DNA of 64,000 bases. It comes from Proteinivorax tanatarense. GTDB taxonomy: Bacteria; Bacillota; Proteinivoracia; Proteinivoracales; Proteinivoracaceae. The notes under the pieces are model-generated. The model worked only from the letters and a program-made list of their open reading frames with translations, had not been told where the DNA came from and did no database searches. Below, in pieces: positions 38,403-45,781 of this stretch; position 1 is the first letter of the stretch, and each line of letters opens with the position of its first letter. A program made the translations under genes and the position numbers. The stretch spans positions 2,666,001 through 2,730,000 of the forward strand of contig NZ_CP158367.1 in NCBI RefSeq assembly GCF_040267685.1, written 5' to 3'.

Positions 38403-39641
38403 TTAAGGCATCATATAAGGCATAATATAAATTATAATTACCGTCACAATAGTCATAGCCAAACCTGGCTGGATAAACCACTTATAAAATTCAAAAAAAT
38501 CAAAGTCAAAATAATCTTTAGTAAGCACTAAGCAAAGATGAATCGGCGATAGCACATAAGCCCAAAGAGAAGTCATAAACATCAACAAAACATAAGGCAA
38601 TGGATTATATGCGATTGCTGAAGCAAAAATTGGTATAGTTATTCCCAACGCCGCTGAGTTAGAACCTGTTACCAAACCGCTAATTCCAGAAGCTAGCACA
38701 ACTAATAGAGTCAAAGGCAGCCCTAAGCTCTGAAGTTCTAGCATTAAATCCTCCACCACTGAGCTGGCTTCTAAAATTTCCTTAAAAAAGAAAATACCAA
38801 ATATAGTAATAGCTAAAGTATAGTTAATGCCTGGCAGAATGTCTTTTTTAATTTTTTTAACTGGTTTTTGCCAACTGTGTAAATTATCTTTTGCATCTAT
38901 GAGCAGTACCCAAATAACTGCAATAAATATAGCAATCGGAAATAATAATGAAAAACCTAACGATAGTATTAAAGCCAAAAGTATGGGAGATATACTTAAT
39001 ATAAATTTTCCAAAAACTTTACTCTTACTCTCACTTTTATCATTATTTTTAATTGGTGTAATACCTTTAAACATTGTCAAAAAGGATACCAATACACCAC
39101 TTAAAACAATGGGAAAACTAACTAAAATGATATGTTTAATTTCTACATCGGTCATAGCGGCTACCAACAAAAATGGAGGGTATAAAGGATAGATAGGAAA
39201 CCACATATGTCTAAAAAATATATTTATAGCTCCCATCTGACATTTTTTCAAACCCAACCTTTCTCCAGATTCACCCACCATAGGTGCGGAAAGGGCAGCC
39301 CCACCAGGGACAGTTAGCAGCCCTATCAGACTAGGAATGGAGGCCATCAACAACTTTGTTCCCCCTAGTAATGAAATCAAAGAAGAAATCATAGTATCCA
39401 AAAAACCTACCTGTTTCATAACAAAGCCTAATAACGATATCATCAAAACAACTAATGCAAGCTCAATAAACTCTGGTGTAACAAACACTCCTATAAAAAT
39501 ATTTAATCCTTCTTTATATGATATTCCGCTGGTAGCAGTTACAATAACTGCTCCTAAAATCATTGCTAAGCCAATATTAACTTTTTTTCTACTTAATGCA
39601 ACAACTAGAATTAAACTAACTATTACACCTAATATACCCAC
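38403..39641 (-). CDS. DUF401-like integral membrane permease, first gene of the selenium operon
   Basis: About 412 residues and about ten membrane helices; SLIGLLTVPGGAALSAPMV and RHMWFPIYPLYPP resemble the DUF401 family of ion-transporter-like permeases. GTG 39641 is preceded by GGAGAGG and lies downstream of the TATAAT box at 39681-39686; the longer frame to 39710 would start before the transcript. Being first in the operon with selA-selB-lysR-selD, it is a candidate transporter for a selenium compound, which is inference. Confidence 0.75.
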   Translation of the reverse strand: MGILGVIVSLILVVALSRKKVNIGLAMILGAVIVTATSGISYKEGLNIFIGVFVTPEFIELALVVLMISLLGFVMKQVGFLDTMISSLISLLGGTKLLMASIPSLIGLLTVPGGAALSAPMVGESGERLGLKKCQMGAINIFFRHMWFPIYPLYPPFLLVAAMTDVEIKHIILVSFPIVLSGVLVSFLTMFKGITPIKNNDKSESKSKVFGKFILSISPILLALILSLGFSLLFPIAIFIAVIWVLLIDAKDNLHSWQKPVKKIKKDILPGINYTLAITIFGIFFFKEILEASSVVEDLMLELQSLGLPLTLLVVLASGISGLVTGSNSAALGITIPIFASAIAYNPLPYVLLMFMTSLWAYVLSPIHLCLVLTKDYFDFDFFEFYKWFIQPGLAMTIVTVIIIYIMPYMMP

Positions 39642-39680
39642 CCAATCCTCTCCAATCAAGCTAAATTTTTTGTTATCTTC

Positions 39681-39709
39681 ATTATAATATATACTTATAT
39701 ATTTAACCA
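39681..39709 (-). promoter_or_regulatory. Promoter of the permease-selA-selB-lysR-selD operon
   Basis: Perfect -10 TATAAT (39681-39686) and weak -35 TGGTTA (39704-39709), 17 nt apart. The divergent plus-strand deacetylase gene has its own TATAAT-like box near 39797. Confidence 0.6.
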
Positions 39710-39833
39710 CAGTGAAAACAAAAAAAACCTTAAGTTATAGGCATTAATTAACACCTTCTTTTTAATTTAAAGTGTATCTCTGTTAGCATAATTGGTATAT
39801 AATTAATTAAAAAGAGGAGGGGACTAGTTTAAA

Positions 39834-40898
39834 TTGAAAAAATATGTGACTCTATTTATACTAATTATTTTAGCGTTAATTCCACTGGGTTGTTCCGATA
39901 GTGAAACCGTTGATAACAAAGCTAGTAGCGAGATCATTGATGAAGATAAAGAAAATCAACAAACAGAAATTAAGTCTGAATTAGACTATGCTAAAATTCA
40001 GCCTAATGAGGCAGGACAAATCATGGTGTTGATGTACCATAGCATTGCCCCTGAAGAAGGAACATGGACAAGAACTCCTGAAAATTTTAGAAATGATTTA
40101 GAAAATCTTTATCACGAAGGGTATAGGCTCGTTCCCTTACGCGATGTGATATTAGGGGATATCGATATCGAGGCAGGTAAAACTCCTGTTGTGTTAACTT
40201 TTGATGACGGTACACTGGGTCATTTTAATTATATTAAAAAAGACGGAGAACTTGTAATAGACCCTGATAGCGCTGTTGGGATAATTTTAGAGATAAATGA
40301 AAAGTACCCTGATTTTGGAACAGCAGCCACATTTTATATTAATTCTAACCCTTTTAGACAACCAGAATTTGCTGAGCGAAAATTAAGAGATTTGGTAAAT
40401 TTCGGTATGGATATAGGCAATCATACTTATAACCATATGAATATGAGTGAGCACGGTTCAAAAGAAATTCAAAAACAGATGGCCAAGGTACAGGAACTGG
40501 TAAATAAATCCCTTCCAGATTACTCCGTAGATACTTTAGCACTTCCTTTTGGAATTTGGCCTCAAGAACAATACCGTCGTTTCGCAATTTCTGGAGAGTA
40601 TGAAGGCATAACTTATGAAAACATAGGAGTATTAGAAGTAGGCTCCCACCCTAGTTTTTCACCTTTCCATAAAGATTTTGACCCACTGTCTATACCTAGA
40701 GTAAGAGCTAGCTATGAAGAGGGGTACGGCCACTTCAAATTTTTCTTTAATAACTATCAAAAAGATCCTTCAAATCGATATATCAGCGATGGTGATTCAG
40801 ATTATATTACAGTCCCTGAAGAACTTGAAGATAAAATCGATATGGATAGATTTCCTGACAAAAAACTAAGAACTTATAATCTAGATAAAGAACAATAA
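39834..40898 (+). CDS. Polysaccharide deacetylase lipoprotein
   Basis: 354 residues. Lipoprotein signal ending LIPLGC (Cys near 20), an acidic linker, then the NodB-type domain: MVLMYHSI, metal-binding Asp in LTFDDG, and HTYNHMNMS. Anchored outside the membrane; probably removes acetyl groups from a cell-wall polymer. It starts at TTG 39834 after AGAGGAGGGG. Alone on the plus strand. Confidence 0.9.
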   Translation: MKKYVTLFILIILALIPLGCSDSETVDNKASSEIIDEDKENQQTEIKSELDYAKIQPNEAGQIMVLMYHSIAPEEGTWTRTPENFRNDLENLYHEGYRLVPLRDVILGDIDIEAGKTPVVLTFDDGTLGHFNYIKKDGELVIDPDSAVGIILEINEKYPDFGTAATFYINSNPFRQPEFAERKLRDLVNFGMDIGNHTYNHMNMSEHGSKEIQKQMAKVQELVNKSLPDYSVDTLALPFGIWPQEQYRRFAISGEYEGITYENIGVLEVGSHPSFSPFHKDFDPLSIPRVRASYEEGYGHFKFFFNNYQKDPSNRYISDGDSDYITVPEELEDKIDMDRFPDKKLRTYNLDKEQ

Positions 40899-40900
40899 CC

Positions 40901-40941
40901 AAAAAACCCTTTAGGACTTTTAAAATCCTAAAGGGTTTTTT
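40901..40941. terminator. Bidirectional terminator
   Basis: AAAAAACCCTTTAGGA and TCCTAAAGGGTTTTTT, 16-bp stem. It serves the deacetylase and, from the other side, the membrane protein whose stop codon lies in the right arm. Confidence 0.9.
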
Positions 40942-41443
40942 TAACCACTAATTTGTACAATAAAATACTTGTTAATGCACCTATGCAGAAAGTTAAAATC
41001 GATAGCAACAACATCGAAGTAATTGTTAAAAAATCAAACTCTAACAAAAATTTAACCCACAATATCCCCATAGGTACATGTAATGCAGAATATAGCGCTG
41101 AAATAGTTACCTTTTGGGTAAAACTACTTTCTTTAAATAGAAGCTGGTTGATAATATCTGTTAGTACCCCAGAGCAACTTACTATTAGAAACATAACGGG
41201 ACTAAAAAAACTAAGTAAACTTCCTTTAATAATTGAAAGAAAAGTTATTGCCCCTTTTTTGTCAGTTTTTTCTAAAAGCACCATTACAATTAGAGAAAAC
41301 AGCGGTGCTAGCACTATGGGTTTGAAAATTGGAAGGGGGAGTGACATTAGTACAGGCAAAACAGCAATGCCCAATACTACACATAAAGATGCTAATATAC
41401 CTATTAGTGCTATATCCTTAGAAATTACCGCCTTACCATTCAT
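40928..41443 (-). CDS. ECF-transporter S-component-like membrane protein
   Basis: 171 residues, five to six membrane helices (ALIGILASLCVVLGIAVL, IVLAPLFSLIVMVLL, FFSPVMFLIVSC). Size, topology and small-residue pattern fit a substrate-binding S component of an energy-coupling factor transporter, but I cannot name the substrate. ATG 41443 follows GGAGGGAT. The 200-bp leader may be a riboswitch, which would suit a vitamin or metal transporter. Confidence 0.55.
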   Translation of the reverse strand: MNGKAVISKDIALIGILASLCVVLGIAVLPVLMSLPLPIFKPIVLAPLFSLIVMVLLEKTDKKGAITFLSIIKGSLLSFFSPVMFLIVSCSGVLTDIINQLLFKESSFTQKVTISALYSALHVPMGILWVKFLLEFDFLTITSMLLLSILTFCIGALTSILLYKLVVKKTL

Positions 41444-41481
41444 CCCTATCCCTCCTGTTAAACTTTTCCTTGAATAAATGA

Positions 41482-41545
41482 TGTCATTGTAGCAGTTAAC
41501 CTAAATTTTTATCCTAACCACTCTCAGCCTTTGGAGTTTATGACA
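41482..41545 (-). promoter_or_regulatory. Possible riboswitch-like leader of the S-component gene
   Basis: TGTCAT and ATGACA close a region of 64 nt that contains ACTC/GAGT around CAAAGGCTGA and a GGTTA/TAACT pairing. The string GGCTGAGA recalls a TPP aptamer piece but the rest of that motif is absent. Structured leader, class unknown. Confidence 0.35.
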
Positions 41546-41662
41546 ACAATACTTTAACATTACTTTGCACTTCACCCAAAAGCTATTCTAATTTTAATAT
41601 TTTTTCTTATTCCTAATTATATTATATAAACGCAAATTTTATAATAGTATAATAGCTTTTAA

Positions 41663-41965
41663 TTAAAGTTTTTTCTTGTAGATTGTCACCAATATACCAT
41701 GGAGTATCATAAGGCTGGTAACTAAAAACCAAACTGCCCATTTATACTCTTCTAGGCTAAACGGTCTTACATATTTGTCAAAAAGATGTAAGACAAACCA
41801 CCCAAAGGGCACTAATGGAAAAATAAAGCCATAACTCTTATTCATAATTTCTTTTCCCCGCTCATCCTGCCCTTCTTTACTCCAGTCGAACTTGAAAACA
41901 ACAAAAATAGCTGCAAAAAAAATAACTACATAAACCAGCTTAAAAATTGACATAAGTTCTGTCAT
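41663..41965 (-). CDS. Small membrane protein paired with an XRE regulator
   Basis: 100 residues with three membrane helices and a cytoplasmic DERGKEIMNKSYGF motif typical of small DUF2178-like proteins. It follows the XRE gene by 17 bp. Such pairs are common in Firmicutes; function unknown. Confidence 0.7.
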   Translation of the reverse strand: MTELMSIFKLVYVVIFFAAIFVVFKFDWSKEGQDERGKEIMNKSYGFIFPLVPFGWFVLHLFDKYVRPFSLEEYKWAVWFLVTSLMILHGILVTIYKKKL

Positions 41966-41982
41966 AGTTAATCATTCCTTTC

Positions 41983-42198
41983 TTAAATTTTATATTGAAA
42001 AACCTTATTTATGTCTACACCAAAAGCATGGGCAATCTCAAAAGCTAACACTAAAGACGGTGTGTATTTACCTTTTTCTAAAGAACTAATAGTCTGTCGA
42101 CTCACTCCAACTTTTAGTGCTAAACACTGCTGCGTCATTTTTTTTTCCGCTCTAAAAACACTTATTCTATTATTCAGCTGTCCAGCTTTATTGCTCAT
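41983..42198 (-). CDS. XRE-family HTH regulator (YozG-like)
   Basis: 71 residues consisting almost only of the helix-turn-helix domain: [27 protein letters not shown]. Probably represses its own promoter, where a perfect 8-bp inverted repeat sits between -35 and -10. Confidence 0.9.
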   Translation of the reverse strand: MSNKAGQLNNRISVFRAEKKMTQQCLALKVGVSRQTISSLEKGKYTPSLVLAFEIAHAFGVDINKVFQYKI

Positions 42199-42229
42199 AA
42201 CATTACCTCCTTGTTTTTAACTCACCTTT

Positions 42230-42258
42230 ATTGTAAAGTATTTTTTACAATATGTCAA
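42230..42258 (-). promoter_or_regulatory. xre promoter with overlapping operator
   Basis: -35 TTGACA (42253-42258), -10 TACAAT (42230-42235), 17 nt apart. ATTGTAAA-N6-TTTACAAT (42230-42251) is a perfect inverted repeat covering the spacer, as expected for autorepression. Confidence 0.75.
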
Positions 42259-42411
42259 GCAAACTTTACTTTTTGTCATTTTTTATGTACTAAAAGCCAT
42301 TTGTAAAAAAAAGGACAAAAAAGCTCAGCGTAGAATATAGAATATATGCAATTTTCTGGTTAACTTTTAGAACCTTTATAGTTATTGAAATTATCAGTAA
42401 AGGGTGATGAT

Positions 42412-44628
42412 GTGATAAAAAAAGATTGGTTAAAATTAGAAAAGGCCTATTTAGAAAAAACTGTTAAGATTATAAAAGATAGGTTGGAAAGAGAGCAGGA
42501 TAGCATGGCTGGTAAAAAGAAAGACCTAGTGGCTACACGTGCAGATATGTATGAAAATACCGCCAAAACACCGAATGATATCGGAAGACTTACTGAAATG
42601 GTTCAGCATTTAACTCCTATGCAAATACAAACCTCTGATTATAAGCAAACTACAAAAAGGATAACTAAATATGAAAAACTGCTAAAGTCTCCATACTTTG
42701 CTAGAATAGATTTTATTGAGGAAGGATACGACAAGGAAAGCATATACATAGGAATTGGCAATTTGGAAGATAACAATGATATATATGTTTACGATTGGCG
42801 AGTGCCTATTTCAAGTATATTTTATCGATATGAACTTGGAGAAGCTTGTTACCAAGCTCCTTCTGGGATTATTAAAGGAAAGGTTACTCTAAAGCTTCAA
42901 TATGAAATCAAAGATGGACAGCTGGAATATTTCTTTGATTCAAATGTAAGTGTAATGGATAACATACTCAAAAAGGCATTGTCTAGCAACACTTCATCTA
43001 AAATGAAGAACATTGTTGAAACCATTCAAAGGGAACAAGATAAAATAATACGAGACATTGAAAATGACCTTATAATTGTTCAAGGAGTTGCTGGCAGCGG
43101 CAAAACTTCTATAGCCTTACATAGAGTAGCTTTTTTGTTGTACCAAGGTCTCAAAGAAAAATTAAGTCATAATAACATCATTTTAATCTCGCCCAACTTT
43201 CTATTTGGTGAATATATCGAGAATGTTCTTCCTGAACTGGGCGAAGAAAACATAACATCCTGTACCTTTGAAGATATTTTTTCCACAGCTTTACAAAACA
43301 CAGTAACCATAAAAAGTAGAGATTCACTATTAGAAAGTATTATTACATGTAAATCTGAAAATCATAAACAGCTACTCAAGAGCAACCTAAATTTTAAATT
43401 ATCTAAAACTTTCACTACAATACTGGAGCGCTTTATAAAGCATTATGAGTACAAAGCAATTGGTTTTAAGGATATTCAATTTGATGGTCAAATAATCGCC
43501 AATAGACATTTGTTAAAAATGGATTTCTTGAAAAGGCAAAAGAGCTCTGTATCCATTGAAAAACGTTTAAAGCACACAGAAACCAAAATACTAAATAAGA
43601 TTTTAGAGCTTAGGAAAAATAGGCTTTCAAAAATAGAAAAAATAGTATATGAAAAGCACCCTTTTGATTCAAAAGCTTTTGCAAGACTAATGCACACAAA
43701 GCAAAGTAAATCTTTAATTAGAGATATTTACAGTTTTACAAGAATAGACTATCTATCTTTATACCGAACTTTATTTCAAGACAAGGAATTATTTCTTCGC
43801 CTTGCATCCGGACTTAATTTGCCACCAAATATTATTGAAATACTAAATTTTTCAAATAAAAGACTAGCGGAAAATAGCTTGCATTATGAAGATGGAATTG
43901 CTTTATTGTATTTAAATTTAAAAATAGCAGGTTGTTCTGCATATTCAAACATTAAGCAAGTTGTAGTAGACGAAGCACAGGACTACCATCCTATTCATTA
44001 TGAGATTTTAAAAATTCTCTTTCCTGATGCAAGGTATACAGTTACTGGCGATATCAATCAGACAATCGAAAAAAAAGCCAACCTTTCTATATATGACGAC
44101 ATTAAGAGAATTTTAGATAAACCTAAAGCTTCAACTGCATATATAAATAAAAGCTTCCGTTGTTCCCATGAAATCATCGCTTTCAGCCAAAAGTTTATCG
44201 AAAATGACATAAGTATAGAGAGTTTTGACAGACATAGTATCCCACCAAAAGTAGTCCACAGACCAACAGTAAACCAATTAATAAATGCCATGCTAGAAGA
44301 TATAGATAACAGCAAAAACTTAGGATATTCTTCCATAGCCATTATATGCAAAAGTATGAAACAAGCGATAAAACTCTACAATAGCATAAAAGAGCGGATT
44401 GATGTACACCTAATAGATAAAGATACCCCTTATACTTTAACAGGTATACTAGTAGTTCCCATTTATATGGCAAAGGGCCTGGAGTTTGATGCGGTAATTG
44501 TAGCTGATACCGACGATAATAATTACAAAACTAGCGATGATAAAAATTTGCTTTACATAGCCTGTACTAGGGCACTTCACAAGTTATCACTATATTACAC
44601 AGGCAACAAAAGTAAATTTTTACAATAA
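42412..44628 (+). CDS. HelD-type RNA polymerase recycling ATPase (UvrD/IV helicase-like)
   Basis: About 738 residues. N-terminal coiled coil that reaches into RNA polymerase, then a superfamily I ATPase: GVAGSGKTS, VVDEAQDY, VTGDINQTI, MAKGLEFDAVIVAD. HelD frees stalled RNA polymerase from DNA. I chose GTG 42412 after AAAGGGTGATG; TTG 42385 is possible. Single gene with its own terminator. Confidence 0.88.
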   Translation: MIKKDWLKLEKAYLEKTVKIIKDRLEREQDSMAGKKKDLVATRADMYENTAKTPNDIGRLTEMVQHLTPMQIQTSDYKQTTKRITKYEKLLKSPYFARIDFIEEGYDKESIYIGIGNLEDNNDIYVYDWRVPISSIFYRYELGEACYQAPSGIIKGKVTLKLQYEIKDGQLEYFFDSNVSVMDNILKKALSSNTSSKMKNIVETIQREQDKIIRDIENDLIIVQGVAGSGKTSIALHRVAFLLYQGLKEKLSHNNIILISPNFLFGEYIENVLPELGEENITSCTFEDIFSTALQNTVTIKSRDSLLESIITCKSENHKQLLKSNLNFKLSKTFTTILERFIKHYEYKAIGFKDIQFDGQIIANRHLLKMDFLKRQKSSVSIEKRLKHTETKILNKILELRKNRLSKIEKIVYEKHPFDSKAFARLMHTKQSKSLIRDIYSFTRIDYLSLYRTLFQDKELFLRLASGLNLPPNIIEILNFSNKRLAENSLHYEDGIALLYLNLKIAGCSAYSNIKQVVVDEAQDYHPIHYEILKILFPDARYTVTGDINQTIEKKANLSIYDDIKRILDKPKASTAYINKSFRCSHEIIAFSQKFIENDISIESFDRHSIPPKVVHRPTVNQLINAMLEDIDNSKNLGYSSIAIICKSMKQAIKLYNSIKERIDVHLIDKDTPYTLTGILVVPIYMAKGLEFDAVIVADTDDNNYKTSDDKNLLYIACTRALHKLSLYYTGNKSKFLQ

Positions 44629-44639
44629 CATTGCTACAA

Positions 44640-44684
44640 ATAGAAACCAGCTATCAAAACTTAATTTTGATAGCTGGTTTCTAT
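44640..44684. terminator. Bidirectional terminator
   Basis: ATAGAAACCAGCTATCAAAA and its complement form a 20-bp perfect stem with a 5-nt loop between the convergent helD-like gene and sfsA. Confidence 0.9.
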
Positions 44685-44693
44685 TTGTATATT

Positions 44694-45398
44694 TTATACT
44701 ACAACCTCAACTTCATTGCTCAACTCTATAGTGTTTCCGATGTTGCAGATATAAGCATGTATTGATACTTCTTCGTTGTAAGCTTCTGTTAAAGCTTTGC
44801 TAAACAATGGGTCTGTTTTTAAGTTAGGTGAAAAGCTTTTGGCGTCATTACGTTGTATCATAAACAGGACTTTTGCCTTATATCCTTCTTTTATACTTTG
44901 TGTTAATTCTTGTAGATGCCTTGTACCCCGAGATGTTGGTGCATCAGGGAATTTAGCTATGCCATTTTCAACTAAAGTAACCGATTTAACTTCTATAAGA
45001 GTCTTTTCCCCTGTTTCTTCTTCGACCAAAAAGTCCATCCTACTTTTCCCATAGGTATATTCACGTCTAATATTTGTTAGTTGATCAAAGCCAGGCATTT
45101 TGTTTTCTGTAAGCAGGTTTTCCACAAACCTATTTGGCATTTGGGAATCCAGCGAAACCCTTACCCCATCAACAGTATCAACCTGCAAAAGATCAAACTT
45201 TGTTTTTCTATTGTCCGCCCGTTCAGCCTTGCGAACATACACAGTTGCATCTGGTAATAAAAGCTCTTTTAATCTTCCCGAGGTAGGAAGATGGCAGGTC
45301 AGTATCTCACCGTTATAAAGTACATCACAGCTAAACCTATTGTTACGTTTGACAAAGGCAGCTTTTAACAGCTGCCCTTTTATTTTTAAACTACCCAT
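44694..45398 (-). CDS. sfsA: SfsA family DNA-binding/nuclease-like protein
   Basis: 234 residues, full length. Typical motifs: FVKRNNRFSCDV, CHLPTSGRLKELL, EVKSVTLVENGIAKFPDAPTSRG, which places the acidic residues of a nuclease-like fold. Its cellular role is poorly defined. It begins directly after the stop of the MerT-like selenoprotein gene (no gap), so the two form an operon. Confidence 0.93.
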   Translation of the reverse strand: MGSLKIKGQLLKAAFVKRNNRFSCDVLYNGEILTCHLPTSGRLKELLLPDATVYVRKAERADNRKTKFDLLQVDTVDGVRVSLDSQMPNRFVENLLTENKMPGFDQLTNIRREYTYGKSRMDFLVEEETGEKTLIEVKSVTLVENGIAKFPDAPTSRGTRHLQELTQSIKEGYKAKVLFMIQRNDAKSFSPNLKTDPLFSKALTEAYNEEVSIHAYICNIGNTIELSNEVEVVV

Positions 45399-45704
45399 TT
45401 ACAGCAACCTCTCTATGACAAAGTAGATCGTAGGTGATATCATTAAGGTAATTGATACAACAGCTAACACCAGCACAAAGTTCTGTAATTTTTTGTTGTT
45501 TTGTTTTTCGGCCCTTGTGTAAGCATAGTAAAGCATACCTGCTGAAAGCAGAACAAAAAACGGCCTATAAGGTGCTATACTGGACACAAACGATAGTGTT
45601 ACTCCACTGAGACCCAGGGAGATAATTATTACTGGTCCTAGTCAACATAACATGGCAAAAAAAGATGGTATCAAGGATAATATCGCTGATATTTTTTCTT
45701 TCAT
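45399..45704 (-). CDS. MerT-like membrane transporter with selenocysteine (Cys-Sec pair)
   Basis: 101 residues read from ATG 45704 (after AAAGGAGG) through an in-frame UGA at 45642-45644 (residue 21). The first helix reads FFAMLC-U-LGPVIIISLG, and the loop and second helix LSFVSSIAPYRPFFVLLSAGMLYYAY. MerT, the mercuric-ion membrane transporter, has the matching CC-x-GP..LG..G and EPYRP patterns, with the vicinal Cys pair binding Hg(II). Here the second Cys is Sec. Three helices in total. A SECIS hairpin with the GGUCU loop follows the UGA. The shorter ORF at 45399-45587 is only the part after the stop. No merA or merP is seen nearby. Confidence 0.85.
45602..45621 (-). promoter_or_regulatory. 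SECIS element of the MerT-like gene
   Basis: Twenty nt after the UGA, CTCCCTG-GGTCT-CAGTGGAG folds into a 7-bp stem with one bulged U and the GGUCU apical loop, the SelB-binding features shared with the fdhF SECIS in this window. Confidence 0.8.
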
Positions 45705-45720
45705 TAAATTGCCTCCTTTT

Positions 45721-45749
45721 TTGACAACAAATATGAATTGCCTTAATAT
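45721..45749 (+). promoter_or_regulatory. Promoter of the ABC-F gene
   Basis: TTGACA (45721-45726) and TAATAT (45744-45749) with a 17-nt spacer, 33 nt before the ABC-F start and divergent from the MerT-like gene. Confidence 0.75.
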
Positions 45750-45781
45750 ATTTTTAACGGCATATTTACGGAGTGATTAAA

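Noticed and set aside
38386-38481. N-terminal extension of selA
   Set aside because: Overlaps the end of the permease gene in another frame and is not SelA-like; ATG 38385 has a strong ribosome site.
41482-41545. TPP riboswitch because of GGCTGAGA
   Set aside because: The second conserved TPP arm (ACCTGA..GGATAATGCCAGCG) is not present.
45399-45587. Independent 62-residue membrane ORF before sfsA
   Set aside because: It is the part after the Sec codon of the MerT-like gene; it lacks a ribosome site and the first helix.
45642-45644. UGA as a disabling nonsense mutation in a merT pseudogene
   Set aside because: No other lesion, the position coincides with a functional Cys, a SECIS hairpin follows, and Sec machinery is present. 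Not formally excluded.
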